Assembly (NCBI RefSeq): GCF_017302985.1
Contig: NZ_JAFIMU010000002.1
Location: forward strand, 186,001-250,000
Length of the DNA stretch: 64,000 nucleotides
Reading direction: 5' to 3'
DNA from: Corallococcus macrosporus
GTDB taxonomy: Bacteria > Myxococcota > Myxococcia > Myxococcales > Myxococcaceae
Part shown: piece after piece, positions 1 through 8,246 of the stretch
Numbering within the stretch: position 1 is the first letter of the stretch
How the letters are laid out: each line of letters opens with the position of its first letter
Program-made: the position numbers and the translations under genes
Notes under the pieces: generated by a model
Seen by the model: the letters and a program-made list of their open reading frames with translations, nothing else
What the model was told of the DNA's origin: nothing
Database searches by the model: none

Positions 1-1055
1 ACCAGGTGCGTCAGGCACATGGGCGCGAGCGCGAGCGTGGTGACGATGACCATGGCGCTCGCCGCGGACACGCCGCCCAGGAAGGCGATGAGCGCGAGCA
101 GCGGCGCCCCCTTCGCGATGGGCACGGAGAGCACGTGGAAGTCCGCGGGCCAGGGCAGGCCCAGCGCCTCTCCGGACCACAGCAGCACGGGGATGGCCGC
201 GTTGATGAGCAGCATCAACAGCGGGAAGGCCCACGCGACGGTGGCCAGCCCGTCGCGCTCCGGCGCCTCCGTGAAGGCCACGTGGTACTGCCGGGGCGTG
301 AGGAACGCGGCGATGGTGGAGAGCACCAGCAGCGGCGCCCAGGACGCGTCGCGCGCGGGGCGCTGGAGGGCCTCCACCGCCTCCGGGTGGTGGGTGAGCC
401 AGTCGTTGAGCCCGCCCACGCCGCCGAAGACGGACAGCACGCACCAGCCCGCGACGATGAGCAGCGCCAGCAGCTTCACGCCCGACTCGAAGGCGATGGC
501 CAGCATCAGCCCTTCATGCCGCTCGCGCGGAGCGGGGTGGCGGGCACCGAAGAGGAGCGCGAAGACGATGAGCACGGCGCAGAAGCCGGGCCCCACCAGC
601 GCGGGAGACGCCGCGGGACTCAGGAGGCGCGCGGACTCCACGACGGCGCGAATCTGGAGCGCCAGGTAGGGCAGGCTGCCGGCCAGCGCGAACAGCGTCA
701 CCGCCGTGCCCGTGACCTGACCGGGGTAGCGGAAGGCGAGCAGGTCCGCGAGCGACGTGAGCTGCAGCTCGCGCGTCAGCCGCAGGAGGGGCCGCCACAG
801 CACCGGGGCCAGCAGGCACGCGAGCGTGAGCCCCAGGTAGATGCCCAGGTAGCGGAAGCCGTGGCGGGCCGCGTAGCCCACGCTGCCGAAGTAGGACCAG
901 GACGTGGCGTACACGCCCAGGGCCAGCGCATACGTCAGCGGGTGCTGGGTGATGCGCGGGGAGATGCGGCCCCGCTCCGCCGCGTACGCCACCAGGAACA
1001 GCACGCCCAGGTAGGCCACGGACGCGACGACGAGCGGGCCCGGCCCCAGCGTCAT
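1..1055 (-). CDS. Sodium/solute symporter-type membrane protein, CbrA-like (3' part beyond window)
   Basis: The gene reads leftward from an ATG at 1055 and is still open at the window edge, giving about 351 residues. The product is a string of hydrophobic segments and matches the N-terminal half of the sodium:solute symporter fold as found in CbrA-type sensor kinases. Visible hallmarks are TSWSYFGSVGYAARHG near residue 50 and a SLADLLAFRYPG stretch near residue 105. In this subfamily the transporter is usually fused to a PAS/histidine-kinase module, which would lie off-window; that part is inference. Its start overlaps the stop of the small membrane protein gene by ATGA, so the two are translationally coupled. 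A plain symporter without a kinase domain cannot be excluded. Confidence 0.8.
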   Translation of the reverse strand, partial: MTLGPGPLVVASVAYLGVLFLVAYAAERGRISPRITQHPLTYALALGVYATSWSYFGSVGYAARHGFRYLGIYLGLTLACLLAPVLWRPLLRLTRELQLTSLADLLAFRYPGQVTGTAVTLFALAGSLPYLALQIRAVVESARLLSPAASPALVGPGFCAVLIVFALLFGARHPAPRERHEGLMLAIAFESGVKLLALLIVAGWCVLSVFGGVGGLNDWLTHHPEAVEALQRPARDASWAPLLVLSTIAAFLTPRQYHVAFTEAPERDGLATVAWAFPLLMLLINAAIPVLLWSGEALGLPWPADFHVLSVPIAKGAPLLALIAFLGGVSAASAMVIVTTLALAPMCLTHL

Positions 1056-1243
1056 GGGCGCAGGCTCCGGTGCGCCACCCACCCGCCCAGGGCGATGACG
1101 CCCAGCCACACGAGGAAGGGCAGCGAGGCGGGAGCGCCTTCCGCCAGCCACAGCCTGCGCAGCGGCGAGCCGAACAGCAGCACCGCCACGGCGAACACCA
1201 GCAGCGACGGCATGGCGGGAGGATCCGCGGGGGGCCGCGACAT
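1052..1243 (-). CDS. Small two-helix membrane protein coupled to the symporter gene
   Basis: A short reading frame of about 63 residues (53 if the ATG at 1213 is used) with two hydrophobic segments, one starting at MPSLLVFAVAVLLFG and one around FLVWLGVIALGGWVA, separated by a short charged loop. Its TGA overlaps the ATG of the downstream symporter gene (ATGA at 1052-1055). Small membrane proteins are often encoded directly before SSS-family permeases and are thought to assist or be subunits of them; a role here is inference from position. There is no good ribosome-binding site at either start, so the exact N-terminus is uncertain. Confidence 0.6.
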   Translation of the reverse strand: MSRPPADPPAMPSLLVFAVAVLLFGSPLRRLWLAEGAPASLPFLVWLGVIALGGWVAHRSLRP

Positions 1244-1303
1244 GGGGTGCGAGGATAGCAGCCCTGGCGGGTCACGCGGGGGGCCGTGATAAGCCGGCGG
1301 GCC

Positions 1304-2872
1304 ATGGCTCCCCCGGACGTGCCCCCGTTCTCCGAACTGCCCCAGTTCACGCTCGACCGCGACTCGCTGCGGCTGCTCCCCGAGTCCTTCTGCCGGCGGC
1401 TGGGCGTCGCGGTGATGGGGAAGGTGGACGCGGCCAACGACACGGAGCCCGTGACGGTGGCCATGCTGGATCCGCAGGACGACTCCGTGCGCTACCGCAT
1501 CGCGGACTTCCTGCGCCGGCCCGTGCGGCCCGTGCGGCTCAACCGCTACGAAATCGACTCCGCGCTGGAGGTGGGCTTCGGCGCGGGCGTGCACGCGTCG
1601 GTGGACGTGGTGCTGAAGGCCGGCACGCCGCTGTCGCATCAGCCCACGGCGGTGGAGCTGGTGAACCACGTGCTCGCGGTAGCGGTGGCGCAGAACGCGT
1701 CCGACATCCACCTGGAGAGCTACACGGACGACGTGGACCTGCGCTATCGCGTCGACGGCATCCTCCACCAGACGTACACGGACATCTCGCCGGACTCGCT
1801 GCCAGAGGTGGTCAGCCGCATCAAGGTGATGGCGGGGCTGGACATCGCGGAGAAGCGCCGGCCCCAGGACGGCCGCCTGCGCGCGCTGTACGAGAGCGAG
1901 GCGGGGCGGAAGTTCGTGGACTTCCGCGTGAGCGTGGTGCCCTCCCCGGCGGGCGAGGACGTGGTCATCCGCCTGCTCGACGCCACGGTGGGCCTGGTGC
2001 CGGTGGAGAAGCTGGGGATGACGCCGGAGATCCAGGCCACGGTACTGCGGCTGTTGAGCAACCCGGAGGGGCTGGTGCTGGTGACGGGGCCCACGGGCAG
2101 CGGCAAGACGACGACGCTGTACGCGGCGCTGGCGCGGCTCAACGACGGGCGCAAGAAGATCATCACCGCGGAGGACCCCATCGAGTACGTGGTCCCCAAG
2201 GTGAACCAGAAGCAGGTGTCGCCGCAGATGCCGCACCTGACGCTGCTGCGCGCGCTGCTGCGGCAGGACCCCAACGTGATGCTGGTGGGGGAGATCCGCG
2301 ACCTGGAGACGGGCAACACCGCGCTGATGGCCGCGTCCACGGGCCACGTGGTGCTGGGCACGTTGCACACGGCGGATGCCATTGGCGCGGTGAGCCGCCT
2401 GCGCGGACTGAAGCTGGAGGACGGGGACATCGCGGAGGCGCTGCTCGCGGTGCTGGCGCAGCGGCTGGTGCGGCGCATCTGCCCGGCATGCTCCGCGCCC
2501 ACGACGCCGACGGCGGACCAGCTGTCACTGCTGGGGCCGCTGCTGGACGGCGTGCAGCCCCGGGCGGGGCAGGGCTGCGAGGCGTGCCGCCACACCGGCT
2601 TCAAGGGGCGCGTGGGCCTCTATGAGTTGCTGGTGGTGGACCCGGAGCTGCAGTTGCTCATCGCCACCGGGGCGCCGGGCGTCCAACTGCGCCAGCACGC
2701 CCGGAAGTGGGGCTTCCGCACGCTGGTGGAGGACGCGCTGGCGAAGGTGGCGGATGGCATCACCACGCTGCACGAGCTGACGCGCGTGGTGCCCTACCGC
2801 TACATCCTCACGGCTCGGGAGGAGCGTCAGGGGGCGGCTCCACGTCCGGACCCATCGGCAGCATCACGGTGA
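1304..2872 (+). CDS. GspE/PilB-type secretion ATPase
   Basis: A 522-residue member of the type II secretion/type IV pilus assembly ATPase family, a cytoplasmic hexameric motor. The N-terminal ~130 residues match the GspE/MshE N-domain. The catalytic part has Walker A GPTGSGKTT at about residue 262, the Asp box and Walker B (VMLVGEIRD near 325), His box (GTLHTADAIGAVSRL), and a tetracysteine zinc motif (CPAC near 393, CEAC near 425). There are no other secretion or pilus genes in the window, so this is an orphan ATPase whose partner machine is unknown. ATG 1304 is chosen; an in-frame GTG at 1286 adds six residues. The last 65 bp overlap the convergent histidine-kinase gene. Confidence 0.93.
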   Translation: MAPPDVPPFSELPQFTLDRDSLRLLPESFCRRLGVAVMGKVDAANDTEPVTVAMLDPQDDSVRYRIADFLRRPVRPVRLNRYEIDSALEVGFGAGVHASVDVVLKAGTPLSHQPTAVELVNHVLAVAVAQNASDIHLESYTDDVDLRYRVDGILHQTYTDISPDSLPEVVSRIKVMAGLDIAEKRRPQDGRLRALYESEAGRKFVDFRVSVVPSPAGEDVVIRLLDATVGLVPVEKLGMTPEIQATVLRLLSNPEGLVLVTGPTGSGKTTTLYAALARLNDGRKKIITAEDPIEYVVPKVNQKQVSPQMPHLTLLRALLRQDPNVMLVGEIRDLETGNTALMAASTGHVVLGTLHTADAIGAVSRLRGLKLEDGDIAEALLAVLAQRLVRRICPACSAPTTPTADQLSLLGPLLDGVQPRAGQGCEACRHTGFKGRVGLYELLVVDPELQLLIATGAPGVQLRQHARKWGFRTLVEDALAKVADGITTLHELTRVVPYRYILTAREERQGAAPRPDPSAASR

Positions 2873-4409
2873 AGGTCGCGCCCTCGCCGGGCGTGCTGCG
2901 CACCTGGACGATGCCGCCGTGCGCTTCGACGATCTGCTGGGTGATGAAGAGGCCCAGCCCCAGGCCGCCGTAGTTGCGCTCGGACACCGCGCGCACGAAG
3001 CGCTCGAAGACGCGCGGCTGGTCCTCGAGCGGGATGCCGATGCCCTCGTCGCGCACGCTCACGACGGCCAGCCCCGCCTCCTGGCGCACGCGGATGTGGA
3101 TGGGCTTGCCGGCGCCGTACTTGAGCGCGTTGGTGAGCAGGTTGGTGATGACCTGATCCACCCGGGCGCGGTCCCAGTACCCCTCGATGGGGTTCGGCGC
3201 CTCCAGCGTGACGGCGCACCCGACCTGCGCGGATTGGGGGGCGTAGCGGACCACCACCTCCCGTGCGAGCGCGGCCATGTCCATGGGCGCCCGGTCCAGC
3301 CGCAGCTGGCCCATGCTGATGCGCGAGACGTCCAGCAGGTCCTCGATGAGGTCCGACAGCTTGCGCACCTGCCGGCGGGCCACCTCCAGGTCGCGGGAGA
3401 TGCGCTCCACGGGCAGGGTGGCGGAAGGGTTGTTCTCCACGGCGCGCAGCAGGGCGGTCAGCTTCAGCTGCAGCGGGGTGAGCGGCGTCTTCAGCTCGTG
3501 CGAGGCGACGGAGAGGAACTCGTCCCGGGCGCGCACGGCGTCGCGCAGCATCTCCAGCTCGCGCCGCTCCTGGTTCTGTTTGCGCTGGGTGATGTCGCGC
3601 GTCACCTTGGCGTAGCCCACGAGCTTGCCGTCGGTGTCATGCAGCGCGGTGATGACGACGCTGGCCCAGAAGAGGCTGCCGTCCTTGCGGACGCGCCAGG
3701 CCTCCTCCTCGAAGCGGCCCTCGCTGGCAGCCACCTGGAGGGCGTGCCAGGGCTTGCCGCGCGCCACGTCCTCCGGGGGGAAGAAGCGGCTGAAGTGCTG
3801 GCCGATGATCTCCTCGGCCTTGTACTGCTTGAAGCGCTCCGCGCCGGCGTTCCAGGTGGAGACCCGGCCGTCCGCGTCCAGCATGTAGATGGCGTAGTCC
3901 TGGACGTGCTCGACGAGCAGGCGGAAGCGCTCCTCGCTCTCCCGCAGGCGCTCCTGGGTCTGCTTGCGCTCGGTGAAGTCGCGCGTCACCTTGCCGTAGC
4001 CGATGAGCTGGCCCTTCGAGTCGCGCATCGCGGTGATGACGACGTTGGCCCAGAAGAGGCTGCCGTCCTTGCGCACGCGCCAGCCCTCCTCCTCGAAGCG
4101 GCCCTCGCGGTTGACGATCTCCAGCTCCATCTGGGGCTTGCCGCTGGCGATGTCCTCGGGCGGGTAGAAGCGGCTGAAGTGCTGGCCGAGGATCTCCTCG
4201 GCCTTGTAGCCCTTGATGCGTTCCGCGCCGGTGTTCCAGCTCACGATGTAGCCAGCGGGGTCCAACGTCAGGATGGCGTAGTCCTTCACGCTGTCGATGA
4301 ACAGGCGCAGCTGCGCGCCCATGTCGCGAGCGGACTGGGGGCTGACGTACGCGATGTCGCCACCACTGGAGGAGGAGGGTGGCTGACCTTCGTCCAGAGG
4401 ACTCCTCAT
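2808..4409 (-). CDS. Tandem-PAS sensor histidine kinase
   Basis: A 533-residue soluble histidine kinase. Two PAS domains (about 33-150 and 164-279) are strikingly similar to each other (shared GQHFSRF.PPED, RFEEE.WRVRKDGSLFWA and KVTRD), implying internal duplication. They are followed by a HisKA dimerisation domain with phosphoacceptor His in SHELKTPL (about residue 304) and a HATPase domain with N box NLLTNALKYG (about 423), DEGIGI and GLGLGLF. No membrane segment or signal peptide is seen, so it should sense a cytoplasmic cue. No response regulator is adjacent: an orphan kinase, as is common in myxobacteria. The ATG at 4409 is preferred; in-frame starts further upstream (e.g. 4469) are possible. 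The 3' end overlaps the gspE-like gene antiparallel. Confidence 0.92.
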   Translation of the reverse strand: MRSPLDEGQPPSSSSGGDIAYVSPQSARDMGAQLRLFIDSVKDYAILTLDPAGYIVSWNTGAERIKGYKAEEILGQHFSRFYPPEDIASGKPQMELEIVNREGRFEEEGWRVRKDGSLFWANVVITAMRDSKGQLIGYGKVTRDFTERKQTQERLRESEERFRLLVEHVQDYAIYMLDADGRVSTWNAGAERFKQYKAEEIIGQHFSRFFPPEDVARGKPWHALQVAASEGRFEEEAWRVRKDGSLFWASVVITALHDTDGKLVGYAKVTRDITQRKQNQERRELEMLRDAVRARDEFLSVASHELKTPLTPLQLKLTALLRAVENNPSATLPVERISRDLEVARRQVRKLSDLIEDLLDVSRISMGQLRLDRAPMDMAALAREVVVRYAPQSAQVGCAVTLEAPNPIEGYWDRARVDQVITNLLTNALKYGAGKPIHIRVRQEAGLAVVSVRDEGIGIPLEDQPRVFERFVRAVSERNYGGLGLGLFITQQIVEAHGGIVQVRSTPGEGATFTVMLPMGPDVEPPPDAPPEP

Positions 4410-4574
4410 AGGTTGAGAGCGTATTGCACCGGGCGGGCATTTCGGGATCGAACGATGTTTTGGATCCATCCACCAGCCAACCCTGCCGGGGGCCAAGCTT
4501 ACGAGCAGGGCGGAAGCTCACACCCTGCGTGGATGCCGCGCTGCTCCGCCCATTGTCCCCAGGTTCAATGCGGG

Positions 4575-4590
4575 GGCCCGGCGGCGGGCC
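4575..4590 (-). terminator. Short GC hairpin after the RibD-like gene
   Basis: Six-base-pair inverted repeat GGCCCG/CGGGCC with a four-base loop, lying just past the stop of the leftward RibD-C-like gene. There is no clear T tract, so intrinsic termination is plausible but not certain. Confidence 0.35.
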
Positions 4591-4593
4591 TGG

Positions 4594-5166
4594 CTAGGGC
4601 TCGCGAGGGACGTAGCTCAGGAAGACGACGCCGCTGTCGACGGTGCGCGTTCCGGTGAGCCGCAGGCGGTGGGGCGCGAAGCCCGCGTCGACGAGCCGGA
4701 TGCCGGCCCCGGCGATGACGGGATTGAGCTTGATGATGTACGCGTCGATTTCAGGGAGGAGCTCGGCCGCGAGCTTGCCGCCGCCGCACAGCCAGATGCC
4801 CAGGCCGTCGCGGGCCTTCAGCTCGCGCACGGTGGCGAGCGGCGTGCTGGAGAGGTTGACGCCGGGGTCGGGGCTCTGGGTGAGGGAGCGGGAGAAAACG
4901 TAGTGCGTGAGGTGCGGGTACGCGTTGGTGACGCCCGCGTCCAGGCCGACTTGATAGGTGTGACGGCCTTCCAGGACCGTGTCGAAGTGCTTTCCCGGGC
5001 CGGTGATGCCTTTGAAGGCGCGGTAGCCGGCGGGGAGCGTCTCCGGGTACTCGGCGGCGATGGCGTCCAGGTAGTCCTGCTCCATGGTGAAGAAGTCGAA
5101 CGCCCCGGTGGGCGAGGCGATGAATCCATCGAGCGAGCTGGCGATGTAATAGGTCAGTTTCCGCAT
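4594..5166 (-). CDS. Dihydrofolate reductase-like (RibD C-terminal domain) protein
   Basis: A 190-residue single-domain protein of the RibD-C/DHFR-like fold (YwjB/YyaP type). It opens with RKLTYYIASSLDGFIA, the typical first strand and nucleotide-binding region, and has LCGGGKLAAELLPEIDAYII at about 125-145, matching the conserved GGG cofactor loop. Family members are NADPH-dependent reductases, mostly with unknown substrates, and are not usually the housekeeping folate enzyme. The start is well supported by an AGGAGGAAG ribosome-binding site nine bases before the ATG. It stands alone, diverging from the toxin remnant to its right. Confidence 0.85.
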   Translation of the reverse strand: MRKLTYYIASSLDGFIASPTGAFDFFTMEQDYLDAIAAEYPETLPAGYRAFKGITGPGKHFDTVLEGRHTYQVGLDAGVTNAYPHLTHYVFSRSLTQSPDPGVNLSSTPLATVRELKARDGLGIWLCGGGKLAAELLPEIDAYIIKLNPVIAGAGIRLVDAGFAPHRLRLTGTRTVDSGVVFLSYVPREP

Positions 5167-5260
5167 GGGCGTGCTTCCTCCTGACGCCAGGGCTTAGCAC
5201 CGCGTGGGAGAACGCACCTGTTAGAACGGCGCTCCTGTCTCCAGTGAACGTGGAGGGCGC

Positions 5261-6364
5261 ATGAGGCTCTGGGCAATGGCCGTGCTGCTGTGGCTGGCGG
5301 CGGGCTGCGCGACGACGCGCGTGGTGAACCTGGACACGGGCCGACGCTTATTGCTCGCGTCCGCGGGCGGCATCGTCGACGGGGCTCAGGGGCGGCGGTC
5401 GCTGCGCTTGCGTGAGGATTTCCCGTTGGAGCCCATGGCGCGGTGGAGGCTGGCGCTCTCCTTCGCGCTCGACACGGTCTGGGAAGGAGTGGCGGAGGCG
5501 ATGGGGGAGTTGATGGATCCGGCCGCGCTGCGGGCCATGGTGACGACGATGATTGGCACCGCGATGGTGATGCTGGTCGCACCGGAGCCCATCACGAAGC
5601 TGGTCGCGGTGGCGCTGACGGCCGCGCTCATCGCGTACCTGGGCACGGGGCCGGTGTGGAACCTGGGACAAGGCTTCCTGCGGCTCATGGATGAATCGCG
5701 GGATGCAGGGGACGTGGTTGGGCTGAAGGATGCGGGGCATCGCTTCGGGCGGGTGCTCGGGAGCAATGGCGCACGGGTGCTGGTCATCATCGCGATGACG
5801 GCGCTCGGTGGCAGGAGCGCGATGGCCGCGCACGGGCCCCGGATGCCGGGCTTCCCGCAAGCGGCCTTGAGGGCGGAGGCGGAGGCTGGATTCCAACTGT
5901 CGCGAGCACTGTCCGGTGAGGTGCGGTCCATCTCCGTGTCATCCGCGGGAGTGCTCAACGTCACGTTGGCGCCCACCGCGGTGGCTGCCGTCGCCATGGG
6001 GCCTGGAGGCGGAGGGATTCAGGGCGACCCGGAAGGAGAGGTCCATCACATCTGCACGGACAAGAACGAGGTGTCGGAGCTGTCAGGTGGACCGTGGACG
6101 CCCATCTTCGAGCAGTTCTTCGAGTAGGCGGGAATGAGCTTCAGTGACAGGGCGAACCTGGTGCGGATCAACGGACATCGCGGACCGCATCCTGCGGAGT
6201 ACCATCGAGAGGTGCTCGCTCGGCTCACCGATGCCATGGCAGAATGTCAGGGCATCGCACAATGCCGGATTGCTTTGGTGGATGTCCTGACAGCCATCGC
6301 GAAAGAACTGACGACCGCAGGCACCGGCTTGCGCAAGCTCATCACCCGGAATCCAGATGCCTGA
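5261..6364 (+). pseudogene. SitA-like lipoprotein toxin with AHH nuclease domain, interrupted by an in-frame TAG
   Basis: The reading frame starts with a lipoprotein signal (MRLWAMAVLLWLAAGC, lipobox LAAGC) and has a hydrophobic middle region around residues 88-135. At its C-terminus it enters an AHH-type HNH/endonuclease-VII nuclease domain (EVHHICTDKNEV near residue 267, then GGPWTPIFEQFFE). A TAG at 6125-6127 stops it at 288 residues, but the same frame continues without any further stop to the TGA at 6362-6364. That continuation encodes AGMSFSDRANLVRINGHRG and PHPAEYH, the expected second half of the AHH domain including its conserved His residues. Architecture and neighbour match the SitA polymorphic lipoprotein toxins delivered by outer-membrane exchange in Myxococcus (family knowledge). 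The truncated product would lack half the active site, so the toxin is probably dead unless the stop is read through or is a sequencing error. Confidence 0.8.
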
Positions 6365-6941
6365 GACGATGGAACGGCGGTTCTTCCAACTGGACATCGA
6401 TGTGTATGTGCCGGGGCGTTGGTACTTCAAGACGCCGGTTCAGCTCGATGGTCAGCCACTTGAGAACCCTTGGGTGTTCACGCGGGGCGCACCCATTCCC
6501 GACCCAGGAACGCTGCGGATTCCGCTCTCCCGTCCTGGGATTCCCCTGGACTTCACGTCCGCGGGCGTAGGGCTGACGCCTGTTCTCAATGCCAGGACCG
6601 CCGAGGTGTTTCGCACGCTGGCCCCCAACGACGTGTAACTCTTCCCGGTGCAGGTCGAGGGACAGGTGGAGCCCTATTTCCTCATGGTCGCTGCGCGCAC
6701 GGTCCGCTGTGTGGATGAGGCCGCGAGTGAAGAGTTCAAGCACTGGATGCCCGAGGACGGACAGCCCGCGAAGGTGGGGCAGTATCGGTACGTCGCCGGG
6801 CTGCGTATCGACAAGGCGAGGGTGGGTGACGAGCGCGTGTTCCGCCCATGGGGACTTCGCTCCGCGCTCATCGTCGATGGAGAACTGAAGGACGCCCTGG
6901 AACGGAGTGGCATCGTGGGAGGCCAGTTCGTTGAGGTGTAG
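6357..6941 (+). pseudogene. Imm11-like immunity protein, interrupted by an in-frame TAA
   Basis: It overlaps the 3' end of the toxin frame by eight bases (ATGCCTGA), as is typical of toxin-immunity pairs. It encodes the Imm11 (DUF1629) pattern seen next to AHH toxins in myxobacteria: RFFQLDIDVYVPGRW at the start, then PWVFTRG, PLDFTSAGVG and a LAPNDV motif. A TAA at 6636-6638 stops the frame after 93 residues. The frame then continues uninterrupted with LFPVQVEGQ, VRCVDEAASEEFKHW, KVGQYRYVAGLRIDKARVG, VFRPWG and LIVDGELKDALERSGI to a TAG at 6941. Family members usually have Gln at the stop position, so one C-to-T change (CAA to TAA) would explain it (inference). The second half has a methionine at 6687 but no convincing independent start. 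Confidence 0.8.
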
Positions 6942-6952
6942 AACCCGGGTCC

Positions 6953-8167
6953 ATGGAACTTCGTCCCGCATTCCTCCTGGGCCTGCTCTGCGTCCTCCCA
7001 ATCCCTGGCACCGCGCGTCCCCGGTCCAGTGACCTGGCCATCCCCTTTGGCGGACGGCCGGGTGCGCTCAATGCCATCACGGACGTCAAGGGCGTGGAGG
7101 TGGGCCACACCACGCTGATCACCGGCTCCCAGGTCCGGACCGGTGTCACCGCCGTGCTGCCCCGGGGCCGGGACGCGGTCGCCCAGCCTGTCTTCGCGGC
7201 CACCCATGACCTCAACGGCAGCGGGGAGATGACCGGCACCCACTGGGTGAAGGAGTCCGGCCTGCTCTCCGGCCCCGTGATGATCAGCGACACCCACGCC
7301 GTGGGCGCCGTGCACGAGGGCGTCATCTCCTGGGCCCAGAAGCGCGACCTCACCTGGGAGCTGGGCCTGCCCGTCGTCGCGGAGACCTGGGACGGCCTCC
7401 TGCACGACATCGACGGCTTCCACGTCCGGCCCCCGCACGCGATGCAGGCGCTCGACGCCGCCCGCTCCGGCCCCGTCGCGGAGGGCTCCGTGGGCGGTGG
7501 CACCGGCATGGTGTGCCATGGCTTCAAGGGCGGCATCGGCACGTCCTCCCGCAAGCTCCCCGCGGAGCAGGGCGGCTACACCATCGGCGTGCTCGTGCAG
7601 TGCAACTACGGCAGCCGCCGCCTCTTCTCCGTCGCGGGCGCTCCCGTGGGCGAGGAGATTCCCGACCTGCGCGCCTGCTACTCCGGCGACACCGCTCCGA
7701 AAGGTCCCTTCTTCTCCCAGATGCCCCCGTGCTCGCAGCGCGCCAGCACCGGCCCCACCCACCCGGAGGGGCTGGGCTCCATCATCGTCGTCGTGGCCAC
7801 CGACGCGCCGCTGCTTCCACACCAGCTCGACCGCGTGGCCCGGCGGGTGCCGCTCGCGATCGGGAAGATGGGCGGCCTGGGGGAGAACTCCTCCGGCGAC
7901 ATCTTCCTCGCGTTCTCCACCCAGCCCGTGGCCAACCCGGAGAACGCCTCCGTCGCTCCGGTGGCCATGCTCGACAACGAGCGGATCAACCCCGTCTTCG
8001 AAGCCACCGTGCAGGCCACCCAGGAGGCCATCCTGAACTCGATGCTCGCCTCCGACACGATGACGGGACACCAGGGCGCCCGCGTCCATGGCCTGCCACC
8101 GGAGCGGCTGGTGAAGGCCCTGCGCAAATCCGGCCGCCTGCCGCCGGCCCCGAAGCCGGTGAAGTAG
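6953..8167 (+). CDS. P1-family (DmpA-like) aminopeptidase
   Basis: A 404-residue peptidase of family S58/P1 (L-aminopeptidase/D-esterase, DmpA). An N-terminal signal peptide (about 21 residues, LLGLLCVLPIPGTA) suggests export. The mature part has the family pattern ALNAITDVKGVEVGHTTL, then GSVGGGTGMVCHGFKGGIG at about 179-195 followed by TSSR. Family members cleave themselves just before the nucleophile in this GIG-T/S-S region to form an N-terminal-nucleophile hydrolase. The C-terminal half holds GLGSIIVVVATDAPLL and GLGENSSGDIFLAFST, also conserved. It probably releases N-terminal residues from peptides, fitting a predatory, peptide-feeding lifestyle. No good ribosome-binding site is seen at the ATG. 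Confidence 0.92.
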   Translation: MELRPAFLLGLLCVLPIPGTARPRSSDLAIPFGGRPGALNAITDVKGVEVGHTTLITGSQVRTGVTAVLPRGRDAVAQPVFAATHDLNGSGEMTGTHWVKESGLLSGPVMISDTHAVGAVHEGVISWAQKRDLTWELGLPVVAETWDGLLHDIDGFHVRPPHAMQALDAARSGPVAEGSVGGGTGMVCHGFKGGIGTSSRKLPAEQGGYTIGVLVQCNYGSRRLFSVAGAPVGEEIPDLRACYSGDTAPKGPFFSQMPPCSQRASTGPTHPEGLGSIIVVVATDAPLLPHQLDRVARRVPLAIGKMGGLGENSSGDIFLAFSTQPVANPENASVAPVAMLDNERINPVFEATVQATQEAILNSMLASDTMTGHQGARVHGLPPERLVKALRKSGRLPPAPKPVK

Positions 8168-8246
8168 CGCGTCCCTCCGGCCTTCCCCGCGCTCCACCCG
8201 CTGCGCCATGCTGCGCCGCCGAAACGCCAGCCAAAGGGGATGCGGG

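Noticed and set aside
6134-6364. The tail of the toxin as a separate small gene starting at ATG 6134.
   Set aside because: It is in the same frame as the toxin, has no ribosome-binding site and completes the AHH domain; a relic of one gene is simpler.
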